Assembly (NCBI GenBank): GCA_002794785.1
Contig: NBBA01000012.1
Span: 868,001-932,000, forward strand
Direction: 5' to 3'
Length of the DNA stretch: 64,000 nucleotides
Source: Coniferiporia sulphurascens
Lineage: Eukaryota; Basidiomycota; Agaricomycetes; Hymenochaetales; Hymenochaetaceae
Positions 57,249-64,000 of this stretch are shown in pieces. The position numbers and the translations under genes were made by a program. A model generated the notes under the pieces. The model was not told the origin of the DNA, did not search any database, and saw nothing but the letters and a program-made list of their open reading frames with translations. Every line of letters starts with the position of its first letter. Position 1 is the first letter of the stretch.

Positions 57249-60183
57249 ATGGCGGGCTTCGGGCTATTGGCGTCCCCGTCAACTAGTACTACAAGAGCGA
57301 TTGGACACTTTGTAAATTCCAAGTCCACCCGGCCACCACCTCTCGCAAGCTCCACGCCAAAAAAACGTGCGAATGGCATTGTGGGCGATGCAAGCGGCTC
57401 GTCGAGCAAAAAGCCGAAGGGGAAAGCCAACGGTGTCATTCGTAACGATGACTTTGGAGAACTGGAGGATGGTAGCCCACTGAAGAAGCGCAAGGTTAAC
57501 TATATGGACGACGACGAGGACCACGGCGCCAGCTTTTCGATCAATGGCCACACGACGAGCCTAAGTAATGGGAAGCGCTCGAATAAAGGAGTCAAATCAG
57601 AAATGAAGGAACTAAAAAAGCATGGACAACTACAAGAACAGCGGCGACAGTTGCCCATAGCGAAAGGTGTGAGGAATTGTTATTTAATCGACCAGGATTA
57701 TCGAACGCGATGGGCTTTGTAGGGAGGGAAGCACTCATCCATGAGTTTAAGGAGAATGATACTGTCATTCTGGTGGGAGAGACTGGTTCTGGAAAAACAA
57801 CACGTACGCCTTTGTGAACATTTGCCAGTCAGTTTCTTATCATATTCTTGCACTCGTTAGAGGTTCCGCAGTACCTCCTTGAAGCAGAAATCTGTGGAAG
57901 CGGTCAGATTGCTGTCACACAGCCGCGACGTGTTGCAACAACTTCACTCGCAGCACGCGTCGCGGCAGAGCAAGGCGTTGCTCTAGGCACCCGTGTCGGA
58001 TATGCCGTGCGTTTCGACGAGGCTCACGGACCGCTCACGAGGATCAAGTTCCTTACGGACGGTATGCTTGCGCGCGAGCTCTTCGCAGACCCACTTCTTG
58101 CGCGCTACAGCGTTATCGTTATTGATGAGGCGCATGAGCGCACGCTCAATACGGACTTACTGCTTGCAAACCTGAAGAAGATTCAGAGGGACCGACGGAA
58201 GCTGAAAAATGGCGCGATATCAAGTAAGGGAGGGAAGGGGAAAGGGAGGGAAGAAATTGGACCGCTGAAAGTTATCGTTATGAGTGCTACTCTCGATGCG
58301 GAAAAGTTCAGCAGCTTTTTTGACAAGTGTGTGCTATGCTATTTTCGTCTCCTTTGAAGTTTACTTATCGCTGCATGACAGCGCAAAAATTCTCTACGTT
58401 AAAGGACGCCAACACCCCGTGAAAGTATATCACACTGCAACAAGTCAGGTCGATTTTGTAGATTCTGCATTACGGACGTTCTTCCAGATTCACATAGAAC
58501 CCTCACCCGGCGATGTACTAATATTCCTGCCAGGTACTAGAGCTTTCCGGACTTGTCGTGCACATAATTTATACTTGTTTAGGCCAGGAAGAAATCGAAA
58601 GTCTCGATAAGTCGATCACTGCGTACGCCGCGCAGCTTCCCATAGGACAGATGAGCGTGAGTACCTTCAAATACTTATGACGTCCATGTGGCGTATGTCG
58701 AGCTCAGTAGCTCAGGTTGATTATTAGGTCCTTACTTGTCCTATGTATGCATCACTGCCGCAGAGTCAACAAACCAGAGCACTTCAACCAGCGCCGGCAG
58801 GCACTCGTAAATGCATCCTTGCGACAAACATCGCAGAGACTTCTATAACAATCCCCGGTGTACGATATGTAATTGATACCGGGAAGCATAAGGAAAAGAG
58901 GCATCTGGCGGGGTATACTGGAGGAGGTACGTAAACGTTTATAGGCTTGTTTATCTGGGTTACGCATAAACCCTGATTTTCCCCCAGGGTTGGATACACT
59001 GCTCACGCAAGACGTCTGTAAGTCATCCGCGTTACAACGCACTGGCCGAGCCGGTAGAGAGGTATGGATTCTCTCCTACATAGCCGGACACGTCACTTAT
59101 TAGTTTGATTTAGGGACCAGGCTTCTGTTTTCGCTTATACACAGAAAGGGATTTCCAAAGAATGCCAGAAGCCTCCGTCCCCGAGATCCTGCGGATAAGC
59201 ATGACATCCAGCATTCTACAGTTAAGGTGCTTGGGCCAGGATATTGAGACACTCGATTTTATGGACAAGCCCGATTCGGATACTAGTGAGTTGTATTATA
59301 TATGCGGTGACAATCGCTTATGTGGATCATCTCGTACAGTTGGGTTCGCGCTCAAAAGTCTTTTCATTATTGGCGCAATCGACAATAAAGGTGCTCTTAC
59401 TCCTATAGGACGGCAAATGAACAGCTTCCCACTTGAGCCGTCTTTGTCTCGTGCGCTCCTTGCCGCCCGTGAATTAGGCTGCATGCAGGAAGTTCTCGGC
59501 ATTGTCTCGGTACTGTCTGCATCATCGAAGCTGTTTTTTGACTCTGCAGACCAGCGAGAAGTAGCTGCAGATGCGCGTGCGCGCTTTCGGCATGTAAGCG
59601 GCGACCATCTCACTGCGCTTGCAGCTCTGCGTGCGTATGAGGAGCTTGTGCAAAGTGGTGCTGGCAGGAGTGCGTGTCGCGAGTGGTGTCGTGTACATTT
59701 CCTAAATGAGCGTACGCTCACCGAGGCGACGAACATCCAAGAGCAGCTCCGTAAGATCTGCGAGAAACAAGGTTTTGACTGGCGCATGAGTGCCGGGAAT
59801 AACGCGGAGCCTGTATTGAAGAGTCTTTTACGGGGCCTGGCCCAGCATGTGGCAATCTACCGAAGCGACGGAGGGCGGTACAAACAGTTGATGGGACAAT
59901 CAGTGAGTACAGGATCCAAAAACTGTGTGCCCGTTCTAGTTTGTGCTGATCTATTCTCAGATCGTAAAGATTCATCCGGGGTCCGTCTTATCAGATCGCA
60001 AAGCACATGTGATAATGTACGACGAACTTGTAAGCTCATCCTTCTGTTCGCGTGTTGCCGCATTTCACATCTAATATTTCCTTCCAGCTTTACACGGGTT
60101 CAGCATACGCTCGTGGTGTCTCCGCAATTGAGCCTTCGTTCATATCCGAAGTTACAGCCTTCCATATACAAAAAGCCTCTTAA
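57249..60183 (+). CDS. DEAH-box RNA helicase, Dhr2/DHX33-like
   Basis: ATP-dependent RNA helicase, probably nucleolar and active in small-subunit rRNA maturation if it is the Dhr2 ortholog. The N-terminal 140 residues are basic and low-complexity ([19 protein letters not shown]). The core motifs in order are GETGSGKTT (I), [16 protein letters not shown] (Ia), DEAHERT (II), VMSATL (III), [14 protein letters not shown] (IV), [20 protein letters not shown] (V) and [10 protein letters not shown] (VI). The winged-helix/ratchet part follows ([20 protein letters not shown]), then the OB-fold ([20 protein letters not shown]). It ends [11 protein letters not shown] with TAA at 60181. About ten introns. 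Intron 57667-57722 joins LPIAK to [10 protein letters not shown] 54-nt intron near 59285-59338 has no stop in frame and would be silent if retained. Confidence 0.88.
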
Positions 60184-60596
60184 GGTATCACTGATAAATT
60201 TATCGACTCACCATTGCTCTGTTGCTTTTTTAATGTGCTCTGCAATATCCCCCATGTATGCAATTTTTTTTGTTGCACAGTAGTCCAAACAATCCCTTTA
60301 TATGGCAATTTCGTATTTCGTATCGTCTTTGGAACAACCACGTTCTACAGGTAAGATTCTCCGAGCTTTTCAATAAGTAAGCCCAGACTTCCGTTTGGAG
60401 GTAGGCACCCGGAAAGGCTTTGTCTGAACCTCGAACCGGAAAGCCGAGTAGAACCAGTCATGTTTTGTTTTTTTACTTCCACATTTGCATGTCATCTAAT
60501 TTGAATATTGTGAAGTTTGAATTTCTACATAGATATCGCTTCTACAGTGGAGTGGAATGATACATATCGGAGGATTCCTTTGCTCAATTTGACAAG
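60184..60596. other. convergent 3' ends
   Basis: About 410 bases between two converging genes; no feature seen. Confidence 0.5.
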
Positions 60597-61961
60597 TCAG
60601 ATCCTCCATGCCTCGGCACCGACAGTCTGGGTGAGCAAACTGGCTATCTCCTTCTCCTGCTTGGATAGGAAAAGCGCGACGGTTGAGAAACGCGGAACTC
60701 GCGGGAACCAGCGCAGATATGCGCGTACGCGCTCTTTGATCGCAAGATCGCCAGTCGTGCTAGTTGCCAACGCACACACTTCCAGAATCTGTACGAGGAG
60801 TGTAGCCTCTAGTGAAGTCTTGAAGAGGGAAGGGAGTGCCTCGGGGGGAATATTCTGTTTGGAATTACAATCAGTTTACGCCTATTAGGAGAAAAAAAGC
60901 GAAATGAAACCAACACAAAGCAGATCCCAGCGCTCGGAAGACGAAGCCAGCTCCCACGAGCGGCTAAAATCGAAAAGGGAGAGCGGAGAAGGTTGCGGAG
61001 AGTCTTTTTCGCTTACGGGTAGGGCTACTGGCTTCGACAAGGATGTCGGCGGGGATGTCGGTGATGACTTTGACGGAGCCCGGAATAGCGTGTGCTCGCC
61101 TGACGGCCGAAAAATCCCTCCTCGGGCGGAGGGTGCCGTCTTCTGGTGTTCGCTTGCTTTGTCCGAGGATTCGGAAGTTTTTTCCGACGCAGGGAGCCGA
61201 GCAGGAGATGAAACCTGCGCAGACAAAGTCCGTTCTTGTTTTGAAATAAGCGGGCGCGTGGAGATTGGCGTAAGCGAATCTCCAGCGTTAGAAGGTGAGC
61301 TGCTTTCCACGATTTCTATTGGCACACGACGACGAGGCACGGGAGGCTTGCTCGTACTCGCGATATCCTGCTGCCGTTAGCGTATGAGCATCCGGATAGA
61401 AAGAACTTGGGGGCGTACCTTCGGCACTACCCTTTTGCTCGCGCGTTTACGGACACCCTCGTCCACTTTTTCCAATTCTGTTTTTACTGCGCTGTTATTG
61501 GGCTCGATTTTCAGTGCGTCGAGGAGATCTAGGGGGCGAATAAGATTAAAACGGTCTCGTCATGGCATAAGACACACCCTTTTTTGCCTCGTCCAACTTT
61601 TCCAGCTCAATCCGCGCCTGCGCACGGCGATAGAGGGCCTTTACATGACTCGGACTCAGATGTAAGACAGTCGAGCAGTCGCGTTCCGCATCGACATTCC
61701 TAGACCAAGTCTAAGTTGACGCTGTTGCTTGCGCAGTGCATAAGCACGTACTTGCCTAATTTCAGGTACGCTGCTGCGCGGTTAAGAGGGAGCGCCGGGT
61801 CTGTGTTGTCCGCGAGAATTGCTGCAGAGTAGTGGCCCACAGCTTCTGGATAATTTCCGGCCTTGAATGCTGAATTGCCCTGCTCGAATGTAAACAACCT
61901 GACCGCAGAGTAATATCACGGGCTCACGAGCCTTTTCTTTTGCCTTTTGGGCGTCGGCCAT
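60597..61961 (-). CDS. RPAP3-like TPR co-chaperone (R2TP type)
   Basis: TPR protein of the RPAP3/Spaghetti type, which links Hsp90 to the R2TP complex that assembles RNA polymerases and snoRNPs. The ATG at 61961 opens MADAQKAKEKAREP. The TPR repeats include QGNSAFKAGNYPEAVGHYSA, NRAAAYLKLGK, NVDAERDCSTVLHLSPSHVK and ALYRRAQARIELEKLDEA. A Ser/Pro-rich linker follows. The C-terminal RPAP3_C domain starts LFDFSRSWELASSSERWDLL and continues with CALATSTTGDLAIKERVRAY to the end AEAWRI, with TGA at 60597. The first intron is short (about 36 nt if the donor is GTGATA), so that edge is less certain. Human RPAP3 has two TPR domains; only one is visible here. Confidence 0.8.
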
Positions 61962-62336
61962 AGTAAGATCTATTCGGCGAGTTGATTTGGCCGGGTTGAG
62001 TCACAGTGGGATGAGAGCAAGACGCGTCTGATCACGACAAATGGCGTCGAATTCGCCCATACTTGTGTGCGTCGATGTACGCGCTGGCCGGCTTTTTCCA
62101 AGACTCTCTTCGTCTCCCGACTCTGACACAATCCGCCATCTGCCGTCTCGTCGCAACCAAAGTCTGCAACCAATCCGCTGCTTTTTTGCTCCCGGAGGCT
62201 CCGCGCCAGCAGCGCGAATCTGTCTCTTCCATTCGACCTTTCACCTCCCTCACGTATAGCCCTGCAATAGCAGGTTTAAGGGGCACCTTCAATTACGTAT
62301 AAAGGGCGGACAACATGCACACTTCCCAGGCAGCCG
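61962..62336. promoter_or_regulatory. divergent promoter between the RPAP3-like and Dug2-like genes
   Basis: 375 bases between two start codons pointing apart. A TATAAAG box at 62298-62304 faces the Dug2-like gene. A chance open frame at 62041 on the plus strand was not accepted as a gene. Confidence 0.5.
62298..62304 (+). promoter_or_regulatory. TATA box of the Dug2-like gene
   Basis: TATAAAG 39 bases before the ATG at 62337. Confidence 0.5.
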
Positions 62337-64000
62337 ATGTGCAAGCATCCCCATCGCCTCCAGATCGTACGCACTATGCCCTGCTCGTTGGCTGAACACG
62401 CGTTAACGGCTGCGCACCTTCCCACTCCCCCTCTTTCTCCAAAAAACTCAGCATCGCTCAGTCGAGATCTCCCCCAGAAGGAATTCATACCGCCACTTAT
62501 GCATACGCTCCATACGGAGTTGAGCTCAGTACTGAGTGTTACGGCAGACGAGAAGCATATATTCAGTGGAAGCCAAGGCTGCGACATCTTTGTGAGTCTC
62601 CCCACCCCCCATATCCGTCATCGCGATGTGTATTGAACTCCGTAGGTCTGGGAAAGGTCTTCGTTCACTGCAAAGACTACGTTGTGCGGTCACACGGGCA
62701 GCGTACTGGCTCTTGAACTTGCCAAAGAGAAGGAATGGTTGATCAGCTCCTCAGGTTTGTAGTCCTGAACTCATGCGTGTGTAATGTGTCCCTTCTTTTG
62801 ACCATGCTCTCATTGTTCACCTTTTTCTTACGCACATAGGGGATAGTACCATTAGAGTACGCTGCACTTCAGAGCGGTCAGACAACGTTTTCAATAACAT
62901 TCTTTGACCTCACAGGTTTGGTGCACCAAGAACCTTACTCCGTTGTACATCATCAATCCCTACCTAGACACGGATTCTGGAGATCTCTTCTGCCTTTCGT
63001 ACTTGCCGAGTCTGCAAACGGTTTACTTCGGATGTCAGAACACCTCCCTTCAATGGTTCGACTTCACCAGCCTCTCTTCCGAGAAACTGGAGAAATTGGG
63101 CTGTGTATACTCCAGCGGCTCCAACACCCCTGGCCCACTGACTATCCGAGAATCGGATATTCGTCCGGGTTCTAAAAGAAACAAGTTCTTTGGCGATGGT
63201 GTTGCGAGTGGACAGGCCACACCGACGCAGTTATGCCGGGCTGGCGTGCCGAAGCCTCTGTATGTCTTTCAGGTGAAGAGCACAAACGTGATCGACTCCG
63301 CACACCATGGCTACGTGTATTCGATGGCCATGCTACCGTCGACTATGGAGGGTAATGTTGAGAAAGAGGACAGAGACATAGATGATGTCCTTCTTGTCAC
63401 CGGTAGCGGTGACGAGACTGTCAAGGTACTTTCAGCGCTATATACCGCTCCTTCAGTTGCTGAAACTCCCGGGTTGCAGCTATGGCAATGCACTCCTTCC
63501 GGACCTGATTTGTTGCACACTTTTGAAGCGTCAGCTGGCGCTGTCCTTTCACTTGTTGCGCGCCACGAAACAGTCTACGCTGGATGTCAGGATGGACACG
63601 TCAAGGTTTTTGACTTGGGAACAAAAACGCTTGTGCGGACGATTATTGCGCAAGAGGTGAGCACGCGTGACTGCCATTGCTCCGGAAGTGATGTAAGTTA
63701 CTCATTCTTACGCATAAAAGGGCGTGGATATTCTGTCTTTGTCCATGATCGACACCGATCTCTACACTTGCTCCGCAAATGGACGTGTCCAACGGTGGTC
63801 TGCTAGCTTCGACTGTACAGCCTCATGGCCTGCCCATGACGGGATTATACTTTCATCTGTGATTACCTTTTGTAATCAGAGTGACTCTTGGAGGCTCATC
63901 ACAGGAGCTAACGATAACTGTATAAAAGTATGTTTTAGGCCTATCCGGAGGCCGGGAAAACCACTGAAAGATATACTTTCATTAGTTATGGCACATAGAC
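62337..64000 (+). CDS. Dug2-like glutathione-degrading peptidase, WD40 half (partial)
   Basis: The N-terminal WD40 part of a Dug2-type protein. In yeast, Dug2 with Dug3 forms a glutamine-amidotransferase-like complex that splits glutathione in the cytosol. Repeats visible: HTLHTELSSVLSVTADEKHI with FSGSQGCDIFVW, then CGHTGSVLALELAKEKEWLI, GDSTIRVW, YLPSLQTVYFGCQNTSLQWF, AHHGYVYSMAMLPS with LLVTGSGDETVKLW, YAGCQDGHVKVFDLGTKTLV, and YTCSANGRVQRW. Exons join at about 62592/62646, 62754/62840, 62914, 63426/63478, and 63657/63721. The last visible exon ends LITGANDNCIK before a donor at about 63928. The expected M20 peptidase half lies beyond the window. The start could also be the ATG at 62376. 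Confidence 0.8.

Noticed and set aside
57667..57695. A 29-nt intron at the start of the helicase core
   Set aside because: Too short for a fungal intron; the acceptor at 57722 gives a normal 56-nt intron and the expected AKGREAL join.
62041..62259. Open frame starting MASNSPILVCVDVRAGRLFP between the RPAP3-like and Dug2-like genes
   Set aside because: It lies in the divergent promoter, has no family features, overlaps the TATA region of the next gene, and another frame is equally open.
1..64000. CRISPR arrays, bacterial operons, rRNA or clear tRNA genes
   Set aside because: None was seen. The window is eukaryotic with spliced genes; short direct repeats are confined to the transposon-like elements. 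A tRNAscan run would be needed to exclude tRNAs fully.

Overview
The window looks like genomic DNA of a filamentous basidiomycete, most likely an agaricomycete. Genes sit close together on both strands. They are cut by many short introns, mostly 50-60 nt, with GTRNGY donors and nearby CTRAY branch points. The gene set is fungal: a Ste50/Ubc2-type adaptor, alternative oxidase, a Spo71-like PH protein, Dug2, Vip1, and fruiting-body-type beta-trefoil lectins. All gene models below were spliced by eye, so some starts and exon edges are uncertain, as noted in each entry.

Left part (1-26.5 kb) is mostly housekeeping: the 5' exon of a divergent gene; an RBR ubiquitin ligase; a large helical protein of uncertain identity (possibly Pex8-like); a PPPDE-thioredoxin-PUL fusion; mitochondrial ribosomal protein uS12m; a Spo71-like double-PH protein; alternative oxidase; a Ste50-like SAM-RA-SH3 adaptor; a carnitine acetyltransferase with signals for both mitochondria and peroxisomes; a SAM methyltransferase broken by a C10 run; and two lineage-type hypothetical proteins (122 and 214 aa).

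Middle part (26.5-55.4 kb) is an accessory island. Two paralogous short-chain dehydrogenases (27.9-29.3 kb and 54.0-55.4 kb) bracket a lectin-like beta-trefoil gene array. It has four apparently intact genes, two copies with one lesion each, one heavily decayed copy, and flank relics of at least one more. The array arose by segmental duplication of a block of several kb (about 30.0-35.8 kb versus 40.2-45.7 kb) and shows a sharp identity step that suggests gene conversion. Four short non-autonomous elements with terminal inverted repeats lie within it: Harbinger-like, pogo-like, an unassigned TA-flanked type, and a hAT-like one inside an aldo-keto reductase pseudogene. An intact aldo-keto reductase gene follows. 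This part is gene-poor, with long stretches lacking recognisable genes.

Right part (55.7-64 kb) returns to housekeeping genes: a Vip1-like RRM protein, a DEAH-box RNA helicase of the Dhr2/DHX33 type, an RPAP3-like TPR co-chaperone, and the WD40 half of a Dug2-like glutathione-degrading peptidase that runs off the end.

The best candidate for something new is the lectin island: a birth-and-death family held between two dehydrogenase paralogs, with an unrecognised exon on the opposite strand carried along in the duplication.
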